A stretch of 24,870 bases of DNA from DATLBY01 sp035526665 (GTDB taxonomy: Bacteria; Acidobacteriota; Terriglobia; Bryobacterales; Bryobacteraceae). Positions within the stretch are counted from its first letter, which is position 1; each line of letters opens with the position of its first letter. The stretch is taken from positions 1-24,870 of the forward strand of contig DATLBY010000262.1 in assembly GCA_035526665.1 (NCBI GenBank), in the 5' to 3' direction. Made by a program: the position numbers and the translations under genes. Under the pieces are notes generated by a model. That model saw only the letters and a program-made list of their open reading frames with translations. It did no database searches and was not told the origin of the DNA. Of this stretch, positions 14,185 through 22,561 are shown one piece after another.

Positions 14185-17100
14185 CTACCACTCCAGGCGC
14201 AAGCCCATGCGCATGGAGCGCGCGCCGGGGAGGTCACCGGTGGAGGACCCGTTCACGCCGCCGACGCCGGTGATGACACCCACGTTAGCCGCCTGGGTGA
14301 TATTGACCTGCGGGTTGCTGAAGTTCTGATGATTCAGCAAATTGGTCGCGGTCAACTCCCAACGCAGACGCGGAGCCCGCTCGCCGAAAGTAAAGCTCTT
14401 GTATAGCCCGGCGTGCCAGACATTGACGTCAGGCCCTTTGATAGTGCCTTTGGCAGCCGTGCCGAAGCGGCCGGCCTGCGGGGCTCCGAAGGCGCCCGCA
14501 TCGAACCAGCGGTTCACCGAGCGGTCGGACTCCGGGAGAGTCGCATCCCGCAGATGGTCCGGGCGGATGGTGACATTGGCCGGAGTACGGCTGGTGGTGT
14601 AGGCCGTTCCGGTGGGATCGGGGCCGCTCCACAGGGGCGTCAGGAATTGGCCCGAATAGTAGCTGTGGACTCCCGAAAACTCCCAGCCGCCGACCGCCAG
14701 ATTGGTCCAGCGGGAGGCATTGGAGAGCAGGCGCCGCCCCTTGCCGAACGGAAGTTGATAGATGAAGTTCACGTTGGTGCGATGCGTCGGGATGTCTGAG
14801 ATAACGGCGCGTTCGCGCTGGCGATCGAAGGGGTTTTCCAGGATTTCGCCGCGATTCATGTCGCCGATATCGCGCGCCCAAACCCAGGAACCCTGCAAAT
14901 ACAGGCCCTGGGCAAATCGCCGTTCCACTTCCGTGGTGAGGCCGTTGTATTGATGGCCGGCGCCATTCGTGATGTAGGTGATGCCGGGATAGTTCGGGAA
15001 CGGTCTTGATTTATCCACAAATGCCCGCGTATCCGGAACCGGCGAGTTGTAGTTGTAGCCGTACTCCCCCTGGCGGGTGTTGGTTCCGATATAGGAGAGA
15101 CGAAAGCCGGTATCCCATTGCTGATGCTCCACTGTGAAGCTGTACTGCATGCTGTAGGGGATGGGCAAATTGGGGTTGACTGCGGCGGGAAGGCCCACGG
15201 TGGCCGGTCCACCCGCCCCAGTGCTGGGGAACACGCGCGGGAAGATTACATCGGGATTGGTTGCCGGGTTGGTATACGCAGGTTCGTTCAATACAAACGG
15301 GATGCCCCCTTGCGAAAGCTGGCGCGGCACTACATCGTAGAAAATACCGAAGCCCGAGCGAAACACTGTTTTGTTGCCGAATGGCCGGTAGGCGGCGCCC
15401 ACGCGGGTGGCGAGGTTGTTCCGATCCGTGCGGACCAGCGTCCTGCCGGGCAGCCCGACCGTGCTGGCTTCGACGACGCCCACGTAGCTGCGGGGGAACA
15501 GCGGACTCACCTTTGCGAGAGCTCCGTCCTCGACGACGATCTTGCCTGTCCCGATATCGAAGAGCGACGTAAGCTGGTTCTTTTCCTTCCAGGGCTGATG
15601 CAATTCATAGCGCATGCCGACATTGAGAGTTAGCTTCTGGCTGACTTTCCAGTCGTCGGCCACAAAGAAGTCGTACTGCCAGCGGAACCGGTCCACCTCC
15701 ACCGGAGCGAAGGCGCGGCTGGCGCTGGTGGGGATGCCCAAGAGAAAATCGGCGTAGGGATGCCCCTGATTCGCTTGTCCGGCGCTGGTGAAGCGATTGG
15801 AGAAGTCCACCGATCCGAACAGATTGGCGCTCGCATTCAGACTGTCGTAAGCGACGCGGGTCAACTCAAAACCGGTCTTGAGGTTATGCTTGCCGCGGGA
15901 CCAGCTGACGTGGTCCTGAATCTGCTCCAGATGATTGCGGAAGCCGGGCCGTGTGTAATCCGGCTGGGTGACGGGCTGGAGTCCGATACCTACCCAGTTC
16001 ACCTTGAGCAATCCGCTGATGTTCGGCAAATCCCCAGCCAGACCCACCAGGCCAAGTTCACTCACCAGCCGGGGGCCGTTGATGGGTCCCTCCACCGGAT
16101 TGTTGTTGAGTGCATATCCCCAGCGGATTTCGTTCAGGAGCGTGGGGGAGAACATGTGCGTGTGCGAGACGATAGCGGCGCGGTTGTCACGCTGTTGGAA
16201 ACGGCGCCCAATGGCCGGCAGGTTGCCTTCAAAGGTGTTGTTTTGTGCCTGATAGTAGGTGTACCGGCCGTAGATCGCGTCCGCATTCGAGAAGCGATGA
16301 TCGCCGCGAGCCGTCCAATATTTCACGGGGTCGCGCGGGCGAGTGTCCTGCGAGCGGAAGTTCTGGCTGGCGAATACGCCGGTCGAGCCGAAGTTCGGCA
16401 GCGGATAAAATCGCTCCTGAATAGCCCGCGATACCGAGTTGATGCGGTTGGCAGGTATCCGATTGCCGGGAAACGGCATGCCAGTCAATGGATCGTAAAT
16501 GAGCATCCCGGCCGGGAGGCCGGAGAAATCGCCCTGCCGCCATGCCGCCAGTGGAACGGTGGGGTTGAAGTTATCGGTCAGCAGACTTCCCTTTGAGGTC
16601 TCATAGGACCCAAAGAAGAACGTTTTATTCCGGCCGTTATAAATTTTCGGCAGAACTACAGGTCCGCCAATGCTGCCGCCGGGCGTGTGAGAAACACCGG
16701 ACCCGCGCACTAGCGCAAACGGGTTGCGAGCGCGGAACCAGGGGCTTTGATAGTAATCGAAAACGTTGCCGTGGAGTTGATTGGTTCCGCTCTTCGAGAT
16801 CATGGTGACCTGTCCAATGGCGCCGAACTCAGCTGTGTTGTTGGCCATGTCGATCTTCATCTCTTCGAAGGATTCGATGAAATTCAGCAGCGGACCAATC
16901 TGGGTATTGTCTACGCCGTCGGCCATGGTGATTCCGTCGATGGCCCAGTTGGATTGATTAGACCGGCTGCCGGCGAAACGTATGGTGCTGCTGCCGCCGC
17001 CCGACTGGAGAACATTGGGCGACAGGGCGAGGAAGGCCCAGGCGCTTCTGGTGTTCAGCGGCAGGGTCTTCATCAGATTGGCGTCTTTCGTATCGGAGAT

Positions 17101-17505
17101 CCGCGCCGTCTCGGTTTCGATCAGCGCGGCATCCGCCTTGACTTCCACGCTGGTGTCCACGCTGCCCACCTCAAGAGAGACGTCTATGCGCCGGATGTCG
17201 CGAGCCGTCAATGTGACATTCGCGGCGGTAAAGGCCTTGAAGCCCGGTGCGATTACGCGAACGTTATAAGTGCCCTGTTGCAGTTGCGGAATCGTATAGT
17301 TGCCCGACTCGTTGGATGCGGACTGAACGGCAATGTTCGTCTCGATATTCGTGGCGACGATGCGAGCGGAGGGGACCGCCGATCCGCTCGCGTCAGTCAC
17401 GACGCCCGTGATGCTGGCAAAAGTTGTTTGAGAATTCAGCGGGGCCTGAGTGAGAGTCAGTGCAACCAAAGCTAGAAGCCATGCTCCGCGGGGATAGAGA
17501 GACAT
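14185..17505 (-). CDS. TonB-dependent receptor, Oar-like with carboxypeptidase-regulatory domain
   Basis: This complete outer-membrane receptor has 1106 residues. The start at 17505 is fixed by AGGAGG 7 nt upstream and by the signal peptide that follows (MSLYPRGAWLLALVALTLTQ); an upstream in-frame start would precede this RBS. Residues about 27-110 form a CarboxypepD-regulatory beta-sandwich (ITGVVTDASGSAVPSARI, then NYTIPQLQQGTYNVRVIAPG). The plug follows at about 125-235 (LPLNTRSAWAFLALSPNVL, WAIDGITMADG), and the beta-barrel runs to the terminal LRLEW. Proteins of this class are heavily expanded in Acidobacteria, presumably for uptake of oligosaccharides or other large ligands; the substrate is not deducible. 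It is divergent from the DUF1592 operon, a pairing consistent with joint use in nutrient acquisition. Confidence 0.9.
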   Translation of the reverse strand: MSLYPRGAWLLALVALTLTQAPLNSQTTFASITGVVTDASGSAVPSARIVATNIETNIAVQSASNESGNYTIPQLQQGTYNVRVIAPGFKAFTAANVTLTARDIRRIDVSLEVGSVDTSVEVKADAALIETETARISDTKDANLMKTLPLNTRSAWAFLALSPNVLQSGGGSSTIRFAGSRSNQSNWAIDGITMADGVDNTQIGPLLNFIESFEEMKIDMANNTAEFGAIGQVTMISKSGTNQLHGNVFDYYQSPWFRARNPFALVRGSGVSHTPGGSIGGPVVLPKIYNGRNKTFFFGSYETSKGSLLTDNFNPTVPLAAWRQGDFSGLPAGMLIYDPLTGMPFPGNRIPANRINSVSRAIQERFYPLPNFGSTGVFASQNFRSQDTRPRDPVKYWTARGDHRFSNADAIYGRYTYYQAQNNTFEGNLPAIGRRFQQRDNRAAIVSHTHMFSPTLLNEIRWGYALNNNPVEGPINGPRLVSELGLVGLAGDLPNISGLLKVNWVGIGLQPVTQPDYTRPGFRNHLEQIQDHVSWSRGKHNLKTGFELTRVAYDSLNASANLFGSVDFSNRFTSAGQANQGHPYADFLLGIPTSASRAFAPVEVDRFRWQYDFFVADDWKVSQKLTLNVGMRYELHQPWKEKNQLTSLFDIGTGKIVVEDGALAKVSPLFPRSYVGVVEASTVGLPGRTLVRTDRNNLATRVGAAYRPFGNKTVFRSGFGIFYDVVPRQLSQGGIPFVLNEPAYTNPATNPDVIFPRVFPSTGAGGPATVGLPAAVNPNLPIPYSMQYSFTVEHQQWDTGFRLSYIGTNTRQGEYGYNYNSPVPDTRAFVDKSRPFPNYPGITYITNGAGHQYNGLTTEVERRFAQGLYLQGSWVWARDIGDMNRGEILENPFDRQRERAVISDIPTHRTNVNFIYQLPFGKGRRLLSNASRWTNLAVGGWEFSGVHSYYSGQFLTPLWSGPDPTGTAYTTSRTPANVTIRPDHLRDATLPESDRSVNRWFDAGAFGAPQAGRFGTAAKGTIKGPDVNVWHAGLYKSFTFGERAPRLRWELTATNLLNHQNFSNPQVNITQAANVGVITGVGGVNGSSTGDLPGARSMRMGLRLEW

Positions 17506-17512
17506 ACGAGAA

Positions 17513-17518
17513 CCTCCT
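17513..17518 (-). promoter_or_regulatory. Strong Shine-Dalgarno deciding the receptor start
   Basis: On the minus strand AGGAGG stands 7 nt before the ATG at 17505. It is the clearest ribosome-binding site in the window and excludes the longer in-frame start at 17571. Confidence 0.75.
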
Positions 17519-17623
17519 GAAAAATAAAGCGACTGGGCCTGATCCCGCCTAGCATGGCAGAACCGTTGCAAATGCGCAACGCCGTTTTTGGGGAAGCCGG
17601 AGCAAAATTGAGAGGAAATACCC

Positions 17624-17632
17624 TGATATACT
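17624..17632 (+). promoter_or_regulatory. Extended -10 promoter for the DUF1592-LRR-DUF1552 operon
   Basis: TGATATACT fits the extended -10 form TGnTATAAT (five of six in the hexamer). A second TATACT lies at 17638-17643. No good -35 is placed at 17 nt, as is allowed for extended -10 promoters. Initiation would fall about 15 nt before the ATG at 17653, which has no Shine-Dalgarno. Confidence 0.45.
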
Positions 17633-17652
17633 CACAATATACTTTTTCAACC

Positions 17653-19611
17653 ATGGCTATGCGCTGGTTTTTCCTCTCGTTCCTGCCGCTGTATGCCGCT
17701 GGGGCCGACGCCCCGTTCGGGAAAACGCTGTATCCCGTGTTGAAACAGGCCGCCTGCCAGTCCTGCCATAACTCAGCCGGAGTGGCGTCTGCTACCAGGC
17801 TGCAATTTCCAGATAACTCGGCGACCGCGGAACAGGTTGAAGCGTTCGGCCGGTCGCTGGCTGCTTTTGTGAACCGCGACCAGCCGGCGAAGTCGGCATT
17901 GTTGAACAAGCCCACCAATCGCGTAGCCCACACCGGGGGCGAACGGATCAAGCCCGGGAGCCCGGAAGAAGCCCTTCTGAAGAAATGGATCGAGCGATTG
18001 ACCCAGCTCACGGGAGAAGATTTGCTGGCGGCGCTTCGCTATAAAGAAGATCTGCACGCCAGCAGCAAACCGGCCCCGCCGGTTCTTCGCCGCTTAACGC
18101 ACAGCCAGTACAACAACACCGTTCGCGATCTGCTGAGCGAACTGAGCCAGCCCGCCGACCAGCTTCCCCCGGAAGACTTTGTGAACGGATTCAAGAACCA
18201 GTACCAGGCGCAGAGTCTTTCGCCCATGCTGTTTGAGGCCTACAGCGCCACCGCGGAAAAACTGGTGCGGAGCTTCTTCCGGCGGGGAGACATTGAGCAG
18301 GTAATTCCCTGCAAACCATCCCGGACCTGCCGCTCGGAATTTGTCCGCTCATTTGGCCTGAAGGCGTTCCGCCGTCCGTTAACGGCGGCTGAGCAGACGC
18401 GGTACGAAGCGTTGATATCTGAAAAGGATTTTCTCGCCGGCGCGCGAACCGTGATGGAGGCGATGCTGCAGTCGCCGCATTTCCTGTTCCAACTGGACGA
18501 GACACCGGACGCCAGCTTGAAGCCCTATGCGGCGGCGAGCCGGCTTTCCTATACGCTTTGGAATACCATGCCCGATGCCGCCCTGCTGGAAAGCGCCAGA
18601 AAGGGCGAGCTCAGCAATCCGGCGGGGTTTGAGCGAGTGGCGCGCCGCATGTTGGAGGACGCGAAAGCCAAAGAAGGCATAGACGATTTCGTCTCGCAGT
18701 GGCTGCGCTTCGACCGCGTGATTACCAGCGGCCGCGATTCGCGGCTCTATCCCGGATTCTCCCGCACGACAGCGGTGGCAATGACGGAAGAGACACGGCG
18801 CTTCGTGGCAGACCTGGTGTGGCGCGACCGGGACTTCACGGAACTCTTCACCGACGAATTTGCCTACGTGAACCCTGAGCTGGCGTTGCTCTACGGGGTA
18901 AAGGCACCGGAAAACGAGTTCGAGCGGGTTCCCTTTGCCGCGGACTCGGAGCGCGCCGGGTTGTTGGGACAGGCGCTGTTTCTGACGCTGACGGCCAACC
19001 CGAGCGACACCTCGCCGACGGCGCGCGGCCTGTTTGTGCGGGAACATTTCCTATGCCAGCATGTGGCCGACCCCCCGCCGGGTGTCAGTACCAACCTGCC
19101 TCCACTCACACAGACGAAGCCACAGACGAACCGGGAGCGCCTCGGCATGCATGTGTCGGACAAGAGTTGTGCCGCTTGTCACAACGTGATCGATCCCATT
19201 GGCTTCGGCTTTGAGAAGTTCGACGCCATCGGACGCCGCCGCGAGAAGGCGAAGCTGGTGTTCTATCCGCTGGACCGCAAGAGCAAGGAGCCGCCAAAAA
19301 CTCTGGAGCTGGATCTGGACACTTCCGGCTGGATCGCAGGGATTCCGAAGTCTAATTTTTCATCTCCCCGCGAGCTGGGCGCCATTCTCGCGCGAACGCC
19401 GCAGTGCCAGGAGTGCGTCGTAAAACAGTACTTCCGCTATGCCGCCGGGCGTCCCGAGACAAACGCCGACCGGCCGCTGATCCAGAAAGTGTACGAAGAC
19501 TTTAAGGGCTCCAAATTTCGTTTCAAAGACCTGGTCACCTCAATGATGCTGGTGCGCGAATTCCCGCGATCCGCCGTGGTGACGACCGTAACACGCCGAT
19601 CCGCTCCCTAA
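17653..19611 (+). CDS. DUF1592/DUF1588/DUF1585 cytochrome-like exported protein
   Basis: This 652-residue protein has a signal peptide (MAMRWFFLSFLPLYAAGADA); a longer in-frame start at 17554 would place non-signal residues in front. A class I-type haem site CQSCH is at 35-39. The string of Planctomycetes/Acidobacteria-type domains follows: DUF1587 (about 143-206, LRRLTHSQYNNTVRDLL), DUF1595 (about 234-256, LKAFRRPLT), DUF1592 (about 263-395), and DUF1588 (about 433-530). DUF1588 contains a second CxxCH, CAACH (506-510), in CAACHNVIDPIGFGFEKFD. DUF1585 (about 560-640) has CQEC (585-588) without His. Function is unestablished; the family is thought to act in periplasmic electron transfer or degradation. 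It heads an operon with two LRR proteins and DUF1552, its usual genomic partner. Confidence 0.88.
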   Translation: MAMRWFFLSFLPLYAAGADAPFGKTLYPVLKQAACQSCHNSAGVASATRLQFPDNSATAEQVEAFGRSLAAFVNRDQPAKSALLNKPTNRVAHTGGERIKPGSPEEALLKKWIERLTQLTGEDLLAALRYKEDLHASSKPAPPVLRRLTHSQYNNTVRDLLSELSQPADQLPPEDFVNGFKNQYQAQSLSPMLFEAYSATAEKLVRSFFRRGDIEQVIPCKPSRTCRSEFVRSFGLKAFRRPLTAAEQTRYEALISEKDFLAGARTVMEAMLQSPHFLFQLDETPDASLKPYAAASRLSYTLWNTMPDAALLESARKGELSNPAGFERVARRMLEDAKAKEGIDDFVSQWLRFDRVITSGRDSRLYPGFSRTTAVAMTEETRRFVADLVWRDRDFTELFTDEFAYVNPELALLYGVKAPENEFERVPFAADSERAGLLGQALFLTLTANPSDTSPTARGLFVREHFLCQHVADPPPGVSTNLPPLTQTKPQTNRERLGMHVSDKSCAACHNVIDPIGFGFEKFDAIGRRREKAKLVFYPLDRKSKEPPKTLELDLDTSGWIAGIPKSNFSSPRELGAILARTPQCQECVVKQYFRYAAGRPETNADRPLIQKVYEDFKGSKFRFKDLVTSMMLVREFPRSAVVTTVTRRSAP

Positions 19612-19619
19612 CAACCGTT

Positions 19620-21617
19620 ATGCACCGTTTGCCTATTCCGTACCGGATTCCTGTTCTGATCGCGCTTACTGCGATTGGATTGCTGGCGAGCTCTGAGGAG
19701 CGCCGCGTTGCCGAGTGGGTCATCCGGGAAGGTGGCCAGGTGATGCTGGATGGAGGCGAACCGATCAGCGTCTTATCCGGCCTGCCGGAGGCGGACTTCC
19801 ACATTACCGGGGTGAACCTTTATGGAACGCCCACAGTGCCGAAGGACCTGGAGCGTCTGAGCGGCCTGACTGAGCTACGAGAGCTCTATCTCAGCTCGAA
19901 AACCTACAGCCCGTCCAGCGACAAGAAGGGCGAGTTCGCGGACGATTCGTTTCAATATCTGGCGAAGCTTCCCAAGCTGGAAAAGCTGCACGTGAGTCTT
20001 CATTTCCTGCCGTCGATCGACGTTACCGACGCTGGTTGGAAGCACATGAGCGGCCATTCCCAACTGAGAGAGTTACGGCTTGCATTGACGCGCATCAGCA
20101 AGCCGGAGACACTGGCCCCTTTCGTGAACCTGCATTCGCTGGATCTTTCCCAGGCCTACGTCTCCAACGACGCCATGAAGGCGGTAGCCGGCATGACCGG
20201 GTTGAAGCGTCTCAACCTGGCGGGAACGCAGGTCACCGAGCCTGGTATATTGCACCTGCAGAATCTGACGAATCTGGAGGAGCTTGACCTGACCGGGATT
20301 CCGCTGACGGATGCAGGACTGGAAGCGATTAAAAACTTCAAGGGCCTACGCAAACTCAGCTTGCAAAGCGCCGGCATTACCGATGGGGGCGTGGACGTGC
20401 TGCTGGGGTTTCCCAACCTGCGAGAACTGAATCTCTACCGGACGAAGATCTCCAACGCGGGTCTGCAGAAGCTGGGTAAGCTCACGCAGCTGGCGGTGGT
20501 CGATCTTCGCTATAGCGGAGTGAGCCGCGCGGGTGTCGAGAGCCTGCGGGCCGCGCTTCCCAACTGCCGGCTGCAGTTCGTCGACTCGGCGCCTCCGCCG
20601 GTCGGCCGGAAAGGTCCCCGCGGACCAGCCGGTACTGGAAAAGCAGCCATCGCCGCCTGGGTGAAAGCTTCAGGAGGGATCACGAAAACCGTGAAAGGCC
20701 GGATCGAGTCGGTTTCGCTCGCCTCCACGCTGGTGAGTGACGCGCAACTACGGCACCTCACTTCTTTAATGGGGGTGAAAAGCCTGAACCTGGAGGCAAC
20801 GGAGATCAGCGATTTAGGTTTGGCCTCTGTCGCGCGTCTCAAGAGCCTGGAGGACTTAAACCTCGGCGCCACCATGGTATCGGACCGGGGACTGGCACAA
20901 CTGGCAGGACTGGTGAAGCTCCGGCGGCTTCGTGTATCAGACACCAAGGTGCGCGGTGAAGGGTTGAAATTTTTGGAAAGCCTTTCCTCGCTCACCGATC
21001 TGGACCTAAAGGGGACGGCCGTTGACAGCGCCGCGATGGCCTCCGTGGCCAAGCTCACTAACCTCGAACGGCTTAACCTGGCGGACACGGATGTCCCGGA
21101 CGATGGGTTGCAATGCCTTCGTTCCTTAACCAAGCTGCGGGTTCTGGATCTCAAAGGGACGGACACGGGCGATGCCGCCATGCCGCACCTGGCTGCCTTG
21201 CAATCGCTGCGCGAGCTACGGCTGGACTACGGACGCTTCACCGACAAAGGAATCCCGCAACTCCGGGCCCTGGTGGGATTGGAGCGGCTGGAGCTTACCA
21301 GCACCCGGGTGACGGATACGGGACTCGCGTTTCTACCGGAGCTCAAAAACCTTACTGTGTTGAAGCTGAACTACACGAAAGTCTCCGACAAGACGCTAGA
21401 TCTATTACGCGGAGCGGCCAATTTGCGCGAGTTGGCTTTGGACCACACGGAAGTCACCGATAAAGGGGTGACGGCACTGCAATCGCTGGGGAATTTGAAG
21501 TTGCTCGATCTCTATCACACGCAGGTGTCGGAAGACGGCGCCAAGCAGCTGCGCTCCGGATTGCCGGCGTGCAATATTGCCTGGCAATTAGAGTCGGCAA
21601 GCCGGCGGGGGATCTAA
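19620..21617 (+). CDS. Secreted leucine-rich-repeat protein with internal duplication
   Basis: This 665-residue protein begins 8 nt after the DUF1592 stop. A signal peptide (MHRLPIPYRIPVLIALTAIG, cleavage near LLASS) precedes about twenty 24-residue leucine-rich repeats of the form LxxLxLxxTxVTDxGLxxL, the type common in Planctomycetes and Acidobacteria. The protein is two similar halves. Each opens with a short module, RRVAEWVIREGG (28-39) and AAIAAWVKASGG (342-353). They are joined by a Gly-Pro-rich linker with four collagen-like triplets, GRK-GPR-GPA-GTG (329-340). LRR solenoids bind proteins or glycans; the partner may be one of the co-encoded exported proteins. No catalytic domain is seen. 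Confidence 0.87.
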   Translation: MHRLPIPYRIPVLIALTAIGLLASSEERRVAEWVIREGGQVMLDGGEPISVLSGLPEADFHITGVNLYGTPTVPKDLERLSGLTELRELYLSSKTYSPSSDKKGEFADDSFQYLAKLPKLEKLHVSLHFLPSIDVTDAGWKHMSGHSQLRELRLALTRISKPETLAPFVNLHSLDLSQAYVSNDAMKAVAGMTGLKRLNLAGTQVTEPGILHLQNLTNLEELDLTGIPLTDAGLEAIKNFKGLRKLSLQSAGITDGGVDVLLGFPNLRELNLYRTKISNAGLQKLGKLTQLAVVDLRYSGVSRAGVESLRAALPNCRLQFVDSAPPPVGRKGPRGPAGTGKAAIAAWVKASGGITKTVKGRIESVSLASTLVSDAQLRHLTSLMGVKSLNLEATEISDLGLASVARLKSLEDLNLGATMVSDRGLAQLAGLVKLRRLRVSDTKVRGEGLKFLESLSSLTDLDLKGTAVDSAAMASVAKLTNLERLNLADTDVPDDGLQCLRSLTKLRVLDLKGTDTGDAAMPHLAALQSLRELRLDYGRFTDKGIPQLRALVGLERLELTSTRVTDTGLAFLPELKNLTVLKLNYTKVSDKTLDLLRGAANLRELALDHTEVTDKGVTALQSLGNLKLLDLYHTQVSEDGAKQLRSGLPACNIAWQLESASRRGI

Positions 21618-21619
21618 GC

Positions 21620-22492
21620 ATGTATCGACCGGCGGCTCTCCTCATCATTGGTAGTCTAGTGTCTCTGTCGGCTGTGAAGGTAGAAGACCTTGGCGGCCGC
21701 GTTGAGCGGGACGCCGCGGGCCAGATCGTCGGGCTGCATCTGCGCGCGAGTTGGGTGACCGACGGCGATCTGCTGGAGGTCGCGCGGCTGCCCCAACTCC
21801 AGCGGCTGGATCTCTCCCAGACACGGATTACGGACCAGGGGCTGGCATTTTTGAAGCCGGCCACCAACCTGCGGGAAGTCAACCTGGCATACGCCGAGAA
21901 GATCGGCGATCCGGCGCATGCAGTGGTCAAGCAATGGAAAAACCTGCGGCGCCTCAACCTGCGCGGTACTCTGATCAGCGATGAAACGGCGGCCGCCGCC
22001 GCTGCCCTCCCCCAACTGGAATTTCTCGACATTGCGGATTCGATTGTGGGCGATTTCGGCGTGGATGCGCTCACGGCGGCACAGCATCTGAAAGAGCTTT
22101 CCATGGGAAATATCCGCATGTCGGAAGCGGGCTTCCAGTCTCTGCGGGAATTTACCAGTCTGTTGCATCTGGACCTGAGCGGCAAACGCCACGGAGCGCC
22201 ATCGAAAATCAGCCAGCGGGGAGTCGAGGCGATTGCTTCGCTGCGGCAACTGCACAGCCTGCGCATGGGGCACACGGCATTCGCGGATAAGAGTCTCGCC
22301 ATATTGGGTACGATGCCGGCGCTGGAGCAACTCGGTCTTGAGTTTTGCCCGGATGTCGCCGACGCAGCCTTGCCGTCATTGACCGCGTGGAAAAGTCTCC
22401 GGCGGGTAGATCTGCACGGGACGAAGGTGACGGCGGAAGGGGTCGCGGGACTTCGTAAGGCACGGCCCGACATGCAGGTGCTGTGGGAATAG
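21620..22492 (+). CDS. Second secreted leucine-rich-repeat protein
   Basis: This 290-residue protein starts 2 nt after the previous stop, with signal-like MYRPAALLIIGSLVSLSA; an earlier in-frame start at 21569 would overlap the upstream gene and spoil the signal. It has about nine repeats of the same class (LQRLDLSQTRITDQGLAFL, LRRLNLRGTLISDETAAAAA, LRRVDLHGTKVTAEGVAGL), but several are irregular. It lacks the AxWV module of its neighbour. It is probably a shortened paralogue. The tight spacing implies co-translation with the larger LRR protein, so the two may form one assembly. Confidence 0.82.
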   Translation: MYRPAALLIIGSLVSLSAVKVEDLGGRVERDAAGQIVGLHLRASWVTDGDLLEVARLPQLQRLDLSQTRITDQGLAFLKPATNLREVNLAYAEKIGDPAHAVVKQWKNLRRLNLRGTLISDETAAAAAALPQLEFLDIADSIVGDFGVDALTAAQHLKELSMGNIRMSEAGFQSLREFTSLLHLDLSGKRHGAPSKISQRGVEAIASLRQLHSLRMGHTAFADKSLAILGTMPALEQLGLEFCPDVADAALPSLTAWKSLRRVDLHGTKVTAEGVAGLRKARPDMQVLWE

Positions 22493-22561
22493 CAGGCCCC
22501 TGCGGCGATGGCAGAGAAGAGTTAGAGTAGATGGGAGCGAAACCGGAATGAGGCTTAAAAC

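Noticed and set aside
20510..21181. 223-codon minus-strand frame opposite the LRR gene
   Set aside because: Its Ser/Arg-rich periodicity merely mirrors the leucine-rich repeats on the other strand.
19620..22492. LRR repeats read as DNA-level tandem repeats
   Set aside because: Periodicity is at the protein level only; nucleotide copies are strongly diverged.
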